From Mycoemilia scoparia (Eukaryota; Kickxellomycota; Kickxellomycetes; Kickxellales; Kickxellaceae), in assembly GCA_027575805.1 (NCBI GenBank), contig JANBPU010000020.1, forward strand, positions 1 to 64,000: DNA of 64,000 nucleotides, in the 5' to 3' direction. The notes under the pieces are model-generated. The model made no database searches. It was not told where the DNA came from and saw only the letters and a list, made by a program, of their open reading frames with translations. Position 1 is the first letter of the stretch; each line of letters starts with the position of its first letter. The translations under genes and the position numbers were made by a program. Shown piece by piece: positions 1 to 10,341 of this stretch.

Positions 1-950
1 GAAGCTGTTTTTCTATTGTATGTTACACGCAAAGTAATTCTTTGGTTTGTTTTACTTGGATGTATGGTGTTTGTAGACACTTCATTCTGTATTCACATTT
101 ACAAGAGTTATAATACTACTGTATACGTTTTAAATGGGTCCAAAACTATTATATAATTAGAAACTCGCATTTTTAGGTTTGTATTTTAGGCATTATTATT
201 CAGATTTACTAGACTATACATAGATATACAACTTTTATTATTCTACAACCAAGCACAGCATTTGGAAAGACATGGATACATTTGACAATGTAGCTGTGTG
301 TTGTTACTAGTAGATAAACCCATATTCGTAGATAAAAGTTTGAAACGGTATTCATATAAAGCTTTTTTCTTTCATCTCTATAAATCAATATTATTTTCTT
401 CATTAAAACCATAGCTATTTTTTGTTTCAGTATCCAACCTCTTGGGAAAACATGTCAAGGTTCTGACGATTTCAGAAGGGCTGCAGGCTTGTGCAGCTTT
501 TAATACCTAAATCTGAAGTATCATGCTGGTACATAATCAGCAAGCCAATCAGTGATCAAAGCAACTCTTACAGTGTTCCAATCATGTTGTTTCTTTACCT
601 GATAATTAGCTTACTGAATGGGTGCTTAATGAAGAGTTTGACTAGAGATACTTTAAAGGCTTGTTGGAAGGGAGTTGAATGGAAAACCAGAGAAGCAGTG
701 TACACATAGCTGGGTGGCTGCCCTCTAAAACAACAAGCGCCTTTCTTTTCTCAGAAGTCTTTATACCTTGCTCGATATCGTTGTCTATTCTTGTGACAGG
801 ACACTTTGAAACTTTTTATCAATTTTCTAAAAATCACGGGTTCGTTTTATACTTTATAACCCATAAACTTATCTCTCAACCGCAGCCTTTCGCGAATAAC
901 TTTCTTACTAAACTTATTTCACAACACACGATACGTGTTAAAGCTGGGTT
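1..950. other. 5' flank of the SNAPC4-like gene, no gene seen
   Basis: AT-rich sequence. The short open frames here (for example 209-412 minus and 679-993 plus) have no recognisable domain or signal. The stretch probably holds the promoter and 5' UTR of the gene starting at 951 and perhaps the tail of a gene outside the window. Confidence 0.5.
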
Positions 951-3743
951 ATGGGTCAGTCTGAAGAAAGTCATAAAGAAAACAACATTTTGAGGTCCTC
1001 AGGCGAGGGCGACAGCAACAACAACGACGAAATTGAGGCTGCGAAACGCAATTTGGAGGCATTGGTAGAAGCAGGGCGCCAGGCAGGCAAATTGCTAAAA
1101 GGTCGTAATGGTGGAGATGGGGAAAGCAGCCAAGGTAGCTCTTCTGGCGATGATGATGATGAAGAGGTTGAAACTCAGATGGAAGGTGGTATCGCCAATA
1201 ACAATGCAGAAAAAGAAATTAGCGACAATATCATAGAAACAGCCGATGATACCAGCATGGAGGACTTCAGCAAAGTGGCTTCACACTTACGTTCTCTGTT
1301 TAAGGGATCGTTTTCTTCTGGGTTTGGCATGGGTGAGTTCGATGGAGATGGGCTAAACATGGTCACTGATGACAATGATATGGAGAAGGACCATGGGCAT
1401 GAGCCCATCGGGGCACCCCTGAGTGAAGAGGAGGGACACGACGTGGCAGTGCGTTCGCTAAAGCTTAATCTTAAATACCAGAGAGAGCTTACCCACCAAC
1501 TGAAATATATAGAGTCCGCCATGTCTACCAATGCCGACCTACAGACCAAGATAGGCGAACTTTTTTCGATGCAAGCCAGGGCCAATATAAAGAGGGCAAA
1601 CAGTCGGAACATACTAGGCAGTCCCACCATTTCCAGAGGCAGAGGCCATGGAAAAACACCAGATGCAACTGGCGAGGACCTCGATTTTATCGACCCCATT
1701 TCGGGAGACTCAAAGATAGTCCCAAGTATGTACTTTGCTGATGCGAACGGAAAGTTGCCACCAAATAACCGTGACACCATCAAACACTTGAAGAACCCGC
1801 CCATTATTTACCGAGCACGCCGCTGGACTGACCAAGAGCGCGAGCAGCTAGCTGACGGTGTACGTCAAGAGAATAAGAAGATCATGGCTCAACGACTTTA
1901 TGCACAGTCCAACGACCCCAGAAGTATATGGGAGGTTGAAAAGATGTCTGATCGCGATTTGGAAATGAACCTAAAGGATCTGGATTGGAAAAGAATATCC
2001 AAGTTCTATGTCCCTTCCCACAAGCCTATTGAGTGCGCGATACAGTGGGCTACTCACGACCATCCCATTATAAACAAGCATCCATGGACCAAGAAAGAAG
2101 AAACCCAGCTTAAAAGTATTGCGGAGAGCAAAGAGGGGCGTGGGTGGGTCGATATTGCAAAGGAACTTGGCACCAACAGAACTGCCGCACAATGCTTCCA
2201 AGTTTACCAGCGTAAGCTGAATAAGTCAATGACTAGATCCAAATGGACTCCGGAAGAGGACCAAATCCTCAGGGAAGCAGTGATGACCTATGGCGAGGGC
2301 GATTGGCAGTCTGTGGCGGCCTGCTTGGATGGCCGGACTGGCCAGCAGGTATTGCATCGCTGGTGCAAGTCCATCAATCCAGCAATTAGGTCGGGCAGAT
2401 GGGACCACAACGAAGATGTCGCATTGCTGGCTGCTGTTAGGCTTTATGGTGTTGGCCAGTGGAACAAGATTGCCCAGCATGTCCCTGGAAGAACCGATGT
2501 CAAATGCCGTGAGCGTTACATGAACGTATTGGCTCCAGAAATCAACAATACTCGCTGGACAAAGGATGAGGATAAGAGACTGATTGAGATAGTCAACAGG
2601 GTTGGCATTGGCAAATGGTCGTATGTCGCGGATCTACTAGGAAACAGAACAGACAATCAGTGCTGGCGCCACTGGCGAAGCCTACATAAGCAAGGTGTTG
2701 CGCCTACCCCTCCAGAAAATAGCGATAATGAGGAAGAGGGGACATTCCCTAGCTTCCCTGAGCTTGAAGACGGCCAGGACCAAAGACAGAGTTCCGTGGA
2801 AGGCGGAATTACTTCTAACGAGAATGATCCCCACGGCCTAAGCACACCTGGGCCCTATGATCGTGAAGATCCCAGTAATAATACTGGCAGTGGTGGTACT
2901 AGTCGCAAGCGTAGACAGCTTACAGGAACAGAAAGAGCTAGAAAGCGTCAATGGAAGAGAGCAACATCTCAGCATGTTTTCCCTCTGTTGACTACACCCT
3001 CCAGCCGCTTCAATCCAGATTCTCTCATCTCGCCACTAGGCGCCGGCCCGATGTCCGCACCTCTAGGATCCCATCCAGGCTCCCTACTAACTCCAGGTTG
3101 GGCCCCACCACCAGGATGGGCTTTGGGTAGCCCACTAACAGGCCGTAGCTTTGGCAGCCCCTCCTCGGTTCCTACTCGTGTAAGAGGACGCGGCCGTGGG
3201 CGAGGTCGTGGTCGCGGCGGCCGCAGAGCCTCGGCTGGCGCTGGTCATACTACACACAGCCTAGACTCTGAGGATGATGGAAATGACCATTTTTCATCTG
3301 GTGGAAGGTATGGCATGGATTCGCCATCCATAGACGGCAACGCCCGCTCATCGAGTCGCAGACATCGTGCGGTTAACTGGCATAATTTCTTCCGAGTTTT
3401 TGAAGACAACGCAGAGCCTTCTACATCTGGAGAGCACTTCGAGGCTGGAAAACATATCAGGCCTATTCTTCCCAGCGTTCAAACTACTGCTGTCTTGAAG
3501 AATTTGTTAACTGCTGTACCCGAGATAGCCGATGCCTTTAACAATACTCTGATGGACTCCAACGCCAGCGACACGCCCAAGTCCAATAACCCACAGATTG
3601 ATGTGTTGAGGCAAAGAGCAGAATCCATCAGCATCTGGTCTCTATTGCTAGGAACAATTGATGTTGACAAAATCCAGAGAGACTCTGTGGCTGTTGTTGG
3701 CACCCAAGGTCCTGGTGTCAACGCTGATATGAACATAGAATAA
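951..3743 (+). CDS. SNAPC4: snRNA-activating protein complex subunit 4-like Myb factor
   Basis: Single-exon gene of 930 residues. The N-terminal ~280 residues are acidic and Ser/Gly-rich. Residues ~288-580 hold a degenerate Myb/SANT half-repeat followed by further repeats, the layout of SNAPC4 (SNAP190). Family-like landmarks are the DWKRIS segment, the HPIINKHPW junction before the next repeat, and IAKELGTNRTAAQC; later repeats begin KWTPEED, RWDHNED and RWTKDED. An RG-rich tract lies at residues ~742-760, followed by a Ser-rich tail. In the family this subunit binds the proximal sequence element of snRNA genes and recruits RNA polymerase II or III. The start is the first ATG of the frame. 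It converges on the MFS gene, with 158 bp between the stops. BAS1-type Myb proteins are the main alternative, but the number of repeats and the half-repeat favour SNAPC4. Confidence 0.82.
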   Translation: MGQSEESHKENNILRSSGEGDSNNNDEIEAAKRNLEALVEAGRQAGKLLKGRNGGDGESSQGSSSGDDDDEEVETQMEGGIANNNAEKEISDNIIETADDTSMEDFSKVASHLRSLFKGSFSSGFGMGEFDGDGLNMVTDDNDMEKDHGHEPIGAPLSEEEGHDVAVRSLKLNLKYQRELTHQLKYIESAMSTNADLQTKIGELFSMQARANIKRANSRNILGSPTISRGRGHGKTPDATGEDLDFIDPISGDSKIVPSMYFADANGKLPPNNRDTIKHLKNPPIIYRARRWTDQEREQLADGVRQENKKIMAQRLYAQSNDPRSIWEVEKMSDRDLEMNLKDLDWKRISKFYVPSHKPIECAIQWATHDHPIINKHPWTKKEETQLKSIAESKEGRGWVDIAKELGTNRTAAQCFQVYQRKLNKSMTRSKWTPEEDQILREAVMTYGEGDWQSVAACLDGRTGQQVLHRWCKSINPAIRSGRWDHNEDVALLAAVRLYGVGQWNKIAQHVPGRTDVKCRERYMNVLAPEINNTRWTKDEDKRLIEIVNRVGIGKWSYVADLLGNRTDNQCWRHWRSLHKQGVAPTPPENSDNEEEGTFPSFPELEDGQDQRQSSVEGGITSNENDPHGLSTPGPYDREDPSNNTGSGGTSRKRRQLTGTERARKRQWKRATSQHVFPLLTTPSSRFNPDSLISPLGAGPMSAPLGSHPGSLLTPGWAPPPGWALGSPLTGRSFGSPSSVPTRVRGRGRGRGRGRGGRRASAGAGHTTHSLDSEDDGNDHFSSGGRYGMDSPSIDGNARSSSRRHRAVNWHNFFRVFEDNAEPSTSGEHFEAGKHIRPILPSVQTTAVLKNLLTAVPEIADAFNNTLMDSNASDTPKSNNPQIDVLRQRAESISIWSLLLGTIDVDKIQRDSVAVVGTQGPGVNADMNIE

Positions 3744-3901
3744 ATAAATGACTGACAATAGTGTGGGTACTTGATTATAACTATTTTCATATTTTTACAA
3801 TATTTTATTTTATTTTGCTTCTTGAAATTAAACATCTAAAGCCCATTTTGTGTTAACATGGATGCCTAAGCAATTGCTGGAAGCAAGACTAGTGGGTACA
3901 T

Positions 3902-5481
3902 TTAAAGGCTGCCACGAGAGGCCATAGTGAGGAATACGAGAACCCCGCATAGGAACATGAATGCACCGAGCATTGCGCATGTCCAGGCAAATCCAAGCTC
4001 GGCGAAGCACAGGGATGCGAGGGGTGGGAACAGGAATACGCCGAGAGAGTAAGACATGTTCCAAAGCGCGTATATATGGATATAAGCATTGGAGCTCTCA
4101 GCGACTTCTGCGCGGGCGCCCAGTGAAGACATAATAGGGATCATCGATGCGCTGGCAGCAAACCCAGTGCATGCCAAAAAGATCTCAGTAACCACAATGT
4201 TACCAGAAATGCCAACCAAGCAGAAAGCAATGCCGGCAACCAGGCAGCTTATACCGACTATGCCATAACGGCCGTAGGAACCCATGAATCGGAGTATTGT
4301 TGGGTTGTCGCTGAGTGCCCCCAGCACTGGTCCGGCAACGATTCCTGGGATGACAAGGAACATGAATATCCACCCAATTGTGCCAGGAGACAAATCGTAC
4401 TTTTGGCTAAGATGCAAAGGGAGCACAGGCTCCAGTGAGCCCACGCAGCCGCTTTCGACTATGGTCACAAACAGACAGAACAGAACAACGGGGTCGCTGA
4501 CAAGGGATCTGAAGGAGGCTTTGTTTGTTGCCGAGGAGGCTACAGAAACCATCGAAGTTGTAGGTGACGGTCTGGCGTTTTGCCCGTCCGTGGCAGATGG
4601 CGACTGTTGTTGCGAGCTTTGCTTCTGCCCCAGGAGTAGTGGGGTGTGCTCATTGGACCTGGCCTGGTCGCTCGATGAAGGCTCATCTCCGGCCTCCAGC
4701 AGAGTTGAGCTATTTTCTCGTGAGAAGCTGACAGATGTCGACTCCTTCAAGATGAACAATGCCACTAGGTTGATACCCGCAATGACCGCAATAAAGGAAG
4801 CAATAATTTTGAGCCCGCCTATATTATACAAGTACCCGCCAACCACCGGGCCGCCCAGGAAGCCCAGCGTATAGGCCGAAGAGGCCGTGCCCATTGCTGG
4901 CCCCATGCGCTCCTTGGGGAAAGTGTGGGCAAGCAGACCAAGACCAACAGACCACGCAACCCCTGATGATAGGCCCATGAACAGACGGGCTACCATTAGC
5001 TGCCAGAATGCGGTGGCGATTGAAAAGACACCAGAGGCAAGAGCAAGCCCCAAAAGCCCCACCGCAATAAGCTCCTTTCTGATGGAGCGTCTATCAGAGA
5101 TTATTGCCGACAAGGGGGCTCCTACCAAAACTCCCAGGCCTAGTTTTTAAAGCGCATGCATATGTTTGTTAAAGCCGACTGGCTGTGGGATGTAAATATA
5201 TTTTGAATAATGCGCTGCACCACAAAAATGCTGATACCAATGAATACGGGCGGGACAGACCAATACTTACCGAAAGCACCAAAAAGCAAACCATTGTAGC
5301 GCTTAGTCAGATGCCACTGCTTTTGTAGAATATCAGGCAGAGCGGGTATGATTATTCCATAAACGAGGGTGTCGCTTAAGAGGGTTAACGAAACAACGAG
5401 AAGTGTTGCATAAGGATGAGATACAATGCGCCTGTATCTGCTCCCAATAGTATTGTTGGCGGTGTCGCTATTACTGTCCAT
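3902..5481 (-). CDS. MFS transporter, DHA1/vesicular-amine-transporter-like
   Basis: Two exons, 5481-5271 and 5139-3902, joined by a 131-bp intron (GTAAGT donor, CTAG acceptor, phase 1). They give about 482 residues. The first hydrophobic segment contains SDTLVYGIIIPALP, an acidic TM1 pattern seen in VMAT-like drug:H+ antiporters. The splice rebuilds the cytoplasmic motif-A region, which ends in SDRRSIRK. A TM5 region with GGPVVGGYLY is also visible. About 12 membrane segments are split by a long Ser/Gln-rich cytoplasmic loop (roughly residues 220-280). The inferred role is efflux or vesicular import of small molecules in exchange for protons. The substrate cannot be told from sequence. The start at 5481 gives a short hydrophilic N-terminus before TM1, usual for the family. 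Confidence 0.82.
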
Positions 5482-6028
5482 TACTTGCGTATTGGAAGTT
5501 TGCTAGCAGGCAAAATAAACAGAAGGATTTAGCAAAAAAAGTAAAAAAAACAGGCGGAGAAAAGAAACTAAAGTTTAGAAAACGAAGCGGTCAGTCAAAA
5601 TAAAAATTGCACACGCACAACATACCAATGGCTTATCGTACGGCGGAGGAAAGATTTGGCATGTCCCAATCATTTCGTAACATTGATAAGCAATTGGCTC
5701 AATCCCAGAACCATCTCCCCAAGCTGCGTAAGAGGAATGAAGGTTTAAGAAATTGATGACCCAACTGCTAAAGATCAGGTGTCTCACCTGTGTGGCTGGT
5801 TCCTGGTAATCGAGATGCAGAATCTTCATTGAACGCTAAGGTAAGAGGAATCATGAAAAGACATAGCATACGGGTCTTAAACTTGTGTGGCTTAGCATTG
5901 CAACCAAAGAAAATTTGTTGTTTTAACATGAGAATACAAAAGGTAAAGTACTAGAAGCTATTAATAGTATTATTTCATTATCGCGTACTGCTTTTCAAAA
6001 TTATGCTAGGTATGGGCGCTCAACTGTA
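5482..6028. other. intergenic: MFS promoter and 3' side of the CBM9-like gene
   Basis: Both neighbours are on the minus strand, so this holds the MFS promoter and the downstream region of the CBM9-like gene. An 84-codon frame on the minus strand (5829-5575) shows no domain or splice context that would make it convincing. Confidence 0.5.
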
Positions 6029-6724
6029 TTATATAAAGGTAATATGGCCAAAGGCTGGTGTGATGTGGAAGCTGGCCTTTCCAGGAGACTTCCAGGCACC
6101 AAGGATCTGGTCGGGATAGAGGGTCTCGTTGGTGATTGTTCGGAAGAAGTTCATTCTCCACTGGCTACCGCGCAGGCGGAAAACATCCGATTCAGCGTTG
6201 AATAGAGCAAGCGGGATTGTTACGTCCGAGACCCAGAGCTTCTTGGCGGCATCGGTGGTCGTCTTTGCAACCAGGCCATCGCCGATTGGGTCGCTGACAA
6301 AGAAGTGGTCGAATGGAGCGTTCTCAGCACGCACTCTAGTTGGGTTGTATACAAATGCCTGATAGGTCACATTCTTTGGGTTTATCTCAAATTCCAAATA
6401 GGTGGCTGGGTCTTCGGAGCCGCGAGAAATAAATGCCTCCATGACTTCGTAGCGCCATATCTCGTCGTTAGTACCTTGCTTCTCGTCAACATAGTACTTG
6501 CTTTCACCGGTTGCAGTAAAGACCAGCTTCAGAGCAGAGTTTGTGTAGCACAGGTCGACGCTTGTCTTTGGGAAAGGCTTGTTATCGGGCAGGGTCTTGT
6601 CAAAAGAGGCAGTTGCCTTTCGGGGACACGCAGGGACCCTGAGATCTGGCCTGTGGCTTGTGGCCTCTACTTGCAGAGTTGTAAAAAGGCCCAAGAGAGC
6701 GACGGTAGCCGACCAAAGCATCAT
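6029..6724 (-). CDS. secreted CBM9-like (DOMON-type) carbohydrate-binding protein
   Basis: Single exon, 231 residues. Residues 1-21 form a clear signal peptide (hydrophobic core ATVALLGLFTTL, then VEATS). The rest is a single beta-rich domain of the carbohydrate-binding module 9-like kind: WRYEVMEAFISRGS near the middle, a YLEFEINPKN strand and the terminal WRMNFFR segment match the fold's usual Trp/Glu/Asn pattern. No catalytic domain or GPI signal is attached. By family it would bind sugars or haem-like ligands outside the cell or at the wall. The specific ligand is unknown. The start is the first of two adjacent Met codons; either gives the same signal peptide. Confidence 0.75.
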   Translation of the reverse strand: MMLWSATVALLGLFTTLQVEATSHRPDLRVPACPRKATASFDKTLPDNKPFPKTSVDLCYTNSALKLVFTATGESKYYVDEKQGTNDEIWRYEVMEAFISRGSEDPATYLEFEINPKNVTYQAFVYNPTRVRAENAPFDHFFVSDPIGDGLVAKTTTDAAKKLWVSDVTIPLALFNAESDVFRLRGSQWRMNFFRTITNETLYPDQILGAWKSPGKASFHITPAFGHITFI

Positions 6725-7603
6725 GGTTTATATGGATTGCGGGGAAAATAGTAGAAATCTTTGGCAAGAAAGGAATGTGTCTATGCTGAGGTTAGGGTTT
6801 GATTGCGACAATGGCACGGTATTTATCACAAATGCTGATGCATACGTCAGCTGGGTGAATAAATTGTATTTTAAGCGGCGCTGCCTTGTTTGGGCATATT
6901 AAACTGAGTACATGAAAGCAAGCAATTTGCTGGGAAGGGTGCAGTTGGGCAGGATAATGGGCGATTACCGAAAAATGAACCGGATTTTCTCCACACTTTC
7001 CTAAACAATTGGCAGCATGCCCTTCAAAAGGATACCAGAACAATACCCTGGATAATAGCCAGTTATCTGTCGAACTCCAGCTGAAATATACGTGTCATAG
7101 GCTGGTTCGCAGGGAATGTAGTGGGAACAATCTGGTTCCCTTTTGGCGGATCACCTGCCAATTGGTAGGCACTACTTAGAGCATAATATAAGCAGCGGCT
7201 GTTAAATTAGGGATTTGAATGACCTTACTTGTTTTAACTGGGTACCATTTTTATTACAAAAAACCCGGATTCATCGTGTCAACAGAGCTTGATAACCCGA
7301 ACCATACAATGGTCAGCGATCTTGATGCAATGATGTTGTCAAAGACACTTGTGCTTTGGTAAAATGGCCAGGAAATGTTACGAGCATTAAGTGCACTCTG
7401 CGACTTTTATTAGTAGATCAGCATTTGTGGCAGACAAAAAACCAAGTTTTATACTACTGAGGTCAAAATGTAAAATCCTCATGTGATCAAAGGTAAGTGG
7501 CGAGTGTATGAACCCACATTGGAAAAATACTGTCCAAATATTAGCCACTATGGATTTAATAGAACTTGACTTGTCTAGCATGAAATGGAATTGGGCAAAA
7601 GGG
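6725..7603. other. intergenic: promoter of the CBM9-like gene
   Basis: 880 bp upstream of the secreted-protein gene and downstream of LCP5. No coding region, tRNA or repeat copy was recognised. The longer-than-usual upstream region would fit a regulated secreted gene, but I see no specific motif. Confidence 0.45.
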
Positions 7604-8737
7604 CTATTTTGATTTTGATTTCCACCGCTTTAGGTTCTGGAACTTGCCTTGGCGCATCCGCTTGACTTTGTGCTGAGTAAAGCTCATATCTCCATCATCA
7701 TCTCTGCCATTGCCATCGCCCTCATGGCCACGTTTGGAGTTCCCAGGCTTGCGCTGCTTTAGCAAGCTTTTCCTTGCATTCTTCATGTCTTGGTCAACCT
7801 TGTTCAGGCCCGAGAGGCCAACAAAGTCGTTGAGGTTTGAAAACTCGTCATCAAGTCGCTTGAAGCCCTCCTTAAGTCTCCTCTTTTGTTTACGGTTGAC
7901 ACCAAGGCGAGTAAAGTTGTCTTCTTCGTACCTCAATCTTTCCGTGGCTTCTTTTTCGCCCATTGCATCTCTTGTTCCAACACCAGAGCCGTTTCCAGAG
8001 ACCGCCGAGACTTCGGGTCGATGATCATACTCGCTCATCAAGTCCTGTACGAGGCGAGATCTTGCTGCCTTTTCCATTATACGCTGCTCGGCCCGTTCTC
8101 TCCTGACCTTCAGCGTGGCGTCCTCCTCGTATGGCACAGGAACCATCTTTGGTGCTTTGTATACGCCACCCTTTGTAGGGTCTTCGTCCTCACTAATATC
8201 GCTTTCTAAGTCGGAATTTTTGCTCTTTTTAATCTTGCTGATATCCCCGTCCTGTTCATTGTCAGAATCGTCATCATCCCTTGTAAGAAGCAGACCGGGA
8301 TTTGGTTTGAATGCCAATGGATCCACCTCGCCCTTGCTTGAATGCGAACTCTTGGTCTCGGCTTTTGGTTCATCGTCTAAAGATGCTAATCTTAAAAGCT
8401 TGTCAATTTGATAGCGAAGTCTTTGCTCCAAGGGCTTGATCTTTTCTAATACGACCCGGTTTTCAATGAGCCTTTTTACGACGGGATGGTTTTCGATTGG
8501 CTTTCCGTTAAGCTTTAAAAGACTAATGAATGAGAGATCGGATATGTATTCCAAAAGGGTCTGAAATTTTACTTCAAGTAGACTTATTCCTTGAGCTGTT
8601 GGCAATTCCCGATTAACAACTTTTTGGTCGAGCTTTTCTAAAACATCCCGAACTTGCTTGGCTTGTTTCTGCATGTTGCCCAGGTGTTTGCTGAGCTGCA
8701 AAGGCTTATTGGCCTTTGCATTTGTCGTCGTGGTCAT
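7604..8737 (-). CDS. LCP5: Sas10/Utp3/C1D family protein, Lcp5/neuroguidin
   Basis: Single exon, 377 residues. The N-terminal ~110 residues carry the Sas10/C1D helical domain: LLEYISDLSFISLLKLNG followed by VVKRLIENRVVLEKIKPLE. A central acidic Asp/Glu/Ser stretch (residues ~150-185) precedes the segment GVYKAPKMVPVPYEED, characteristic of neuroguidin/Lcp5. The C-terminus is strongly basic (NRKQKRRLKEG, then KRMRQGKFQNLKRWKSK), suiting nucleolar RNA binding. In yeast Lcp5 is a U3 snoRNP-associated component of the small-subunit processome required for 18S rRNA maturation. The gene is divergent from SDH2, with 293 bp between the starts, so they may share a promoter region. Confidence 0.85.
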   Translation of the reverse strand: MTTTTNAKANKPLQLSKHLGNMQKQAKQVRDVLEKLDQKVVNRELPTAQGISLLEVKFQTLLEYISDLSFISLLKLNGKPIENHPVVKRLIENRVVLEKIKPLEQRLRYQIDKLLRLASLDDEPKAETKSSHSSKGEVDPLAFKPNPGLLLTRDDDDSDNEQDGDISKIKKSKNSDLESDISEDEDPTKGGVYKAPKMVPVPYEEDATLKVRRERAEQRIMEKAARSRLVQDLMSEYDHRPEVSAVSGNGSGVGTRDAMGEKEATERLRYEEDNFTRLGVNRKQKRRLKEGFKRLDDEFSNLNDFVGLSGLNKVDQDMKNARKSLLKQRKPGNSKRGHEGDGNGRDDDGDMSFTQHKVKRMRQGKFQNLKRWKSKSK

Positions 8738-9030
8738 TTTTGTAATTATATATTAGATAGCAAACTATTGAAAAAAAGAAAAAAAGCACAATCAATGAAA
8801 ATGTGATCCATGGCTGGACATGTTTTGCTAATCAAATTAGCACACTGATCGGCACGCAACCCAAAAGGGGGAATAATCAGAAGCTTTAAAACAAGGGGTC
8901 AAGGTTCAGGATACTCTCCGAAAACCCAGCACAAAACAAGGTGCAAGTGATAAGCAAAGCAATTGGCTCTTTTTTATCTGTTTATTACAATATTCTTATT
9001 TAAACCATACTCCTTCTATAGTACCTAGAG

Positions 9031-9957
9031 ATGTCGACAATTGCATTTAGACGCCTGTTCTTTTCTAATGCCCCAAGGTTGGTAAGTATTTGTAGTAGAA
9101 AACAGACTTGACTGATAGCCTTTGTACATGTATATGTAGTCAAACGTCCAAGTGGGCTGACACTTTGTCTTCGCCAATAGTCCCTAGCACGCGCCCTATC
9201 TACGACCTCCGCAGCCCAGATGGCTTCTGCTGTAAAGGAACCCAGTCACAAGGCTTTCAAGATCTATCGCTGGGACCCCGAACAGCCAGCCGAGAAGCCA
9301 CGCATGCAAGAGTACCAGGTAGATGTTAACAGCTGTGGGCCTATGGTTCTCGATGCTCTGATTAAAATTAAAAACGAAATCGACACAACACTGACCTTCC
9401 GTCGCTCTTGCCGTGAAGGCATCTGTGGATCTTGTGCTATGAACATTGATGGCCGCAACACACTTGCATGCATCACTCGCATTCCTCGCGATGAAGGATC
9501 TAAAGAGGTCAAGATTTACCCACTTCCACACATGTATGTTATCAAGGACCTTGTCCCTGACATGACGTATTTCTACAAACAATACGCCTCAATCCAGCCA
9601 TGGCTCCAGAGAAACGAAGCCGAAGAGAATCCCTCAAAGGAACTTCTCCAGTCAATTGAGGACAGACAGAAGCTCGATGGGCTGTATGAGTGTATTCTCT
9701 GCGCATGCTGCTCGACATCATGCCCATCGTACTGGTGGAACCAGGACGAATACCTTGGTCCTGCTGTTTTAATGCAAGCATATCGCTGGATGATTGACAG
9801 CCGTGATCAGAAGGGCGAGCAGCGCCGTGAGAGGCTCCAAAACCCATTCAGTGTATACCGTTGCCATACCATCATGAACTGTACTCGCACTTGTCCAAAG
9901 GGCCTTAATCCAGGCCGTGCTATCGCTGAACTGAAGCTTCTCATGGCTAAAGACTAA
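9031..9957 (+). CDS. SDH2: succinate dehydrogenase iron-sulfur subunit, mitochondrial
   Basis: Two exons: 9031-9081 and 9181-9957, with a 99-bp phase-0 intron (GTAAGT...AATAG). The product is 275 residues. Exon 1 and the start of exon 2 together form a basic, Ser/Arg/Ala-rich mitochondrial presequence ([11 protein letters not shown]..., then [13 protein letters not shown]); starting at the internal ATG at 9220 would lose it. Cysteines for the three clusters are intact: CREGICGSC plus a following C for [2Fe-2S], [12 protein letters not shown] for [4Fe-4S], and [14 protein letters not shown] for [3Fe-4S]. The protein passes electrons from the flavoprotein to ubiquinone in complex II of the inner mitochondrial membrane, linking the TCA cycle to respiration. 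It is convergent with SYO1. Confidence 0.97.
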
Positions 9958-10341
9958 AGTATCAAAATATAGAAGGCTTTGACATGCACTTATTTAGCAG
10001 GATAATTTTACAATAAACTGTCTTTTTGGAATTAATTAAGCCACCATTTAATATGATTTTTGTTTATCAACATACTGGTTTGTGCGTTGTATTTATTATC
10101 TTTTGGTATAGATGTAAGGTAATAACACTGGGTCGTCTTTTGAAATGGATAAAGAGATGCTAACATTTGGATGATAGGCTAACCGTGATGGGGAAACTTC
10201 ACGTGTGGTTTGGGAAAGATCGCTATGGATGGACTGTTCTCACTGTAAAAGACAACTTGCACATGATCTGCTATGCTTGCTTGTTATCGCCCACTCTTGT
10301 CAAAAGCTGAATGAAGGTGCCCCAAAGCTGCCTTATTTATT
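9958..10341. other. intergenic between convergent SDH2 and SYO1
   Basis: 384 bp shared by the 3' ends of two convergent genes. It is AT-rich after the SDH2 stop. No other feature was seen. Confidence 0.6.

Noticed and set aside
1175..1804. 209-codon open frame on the minus strand inside the SNAPC4-like gene
   Set aside because: Antisense shadow of a clearly coding Myb-protein exon; no domain or independent support.
5575..5829. 84-codon minus-strand open frame between the MFS and CBM9-like genes
   Set aside because: Could be a 5' exon of the MFS gene, but the MFS N-terminus at 5481 is already complete and no good splice link was found.
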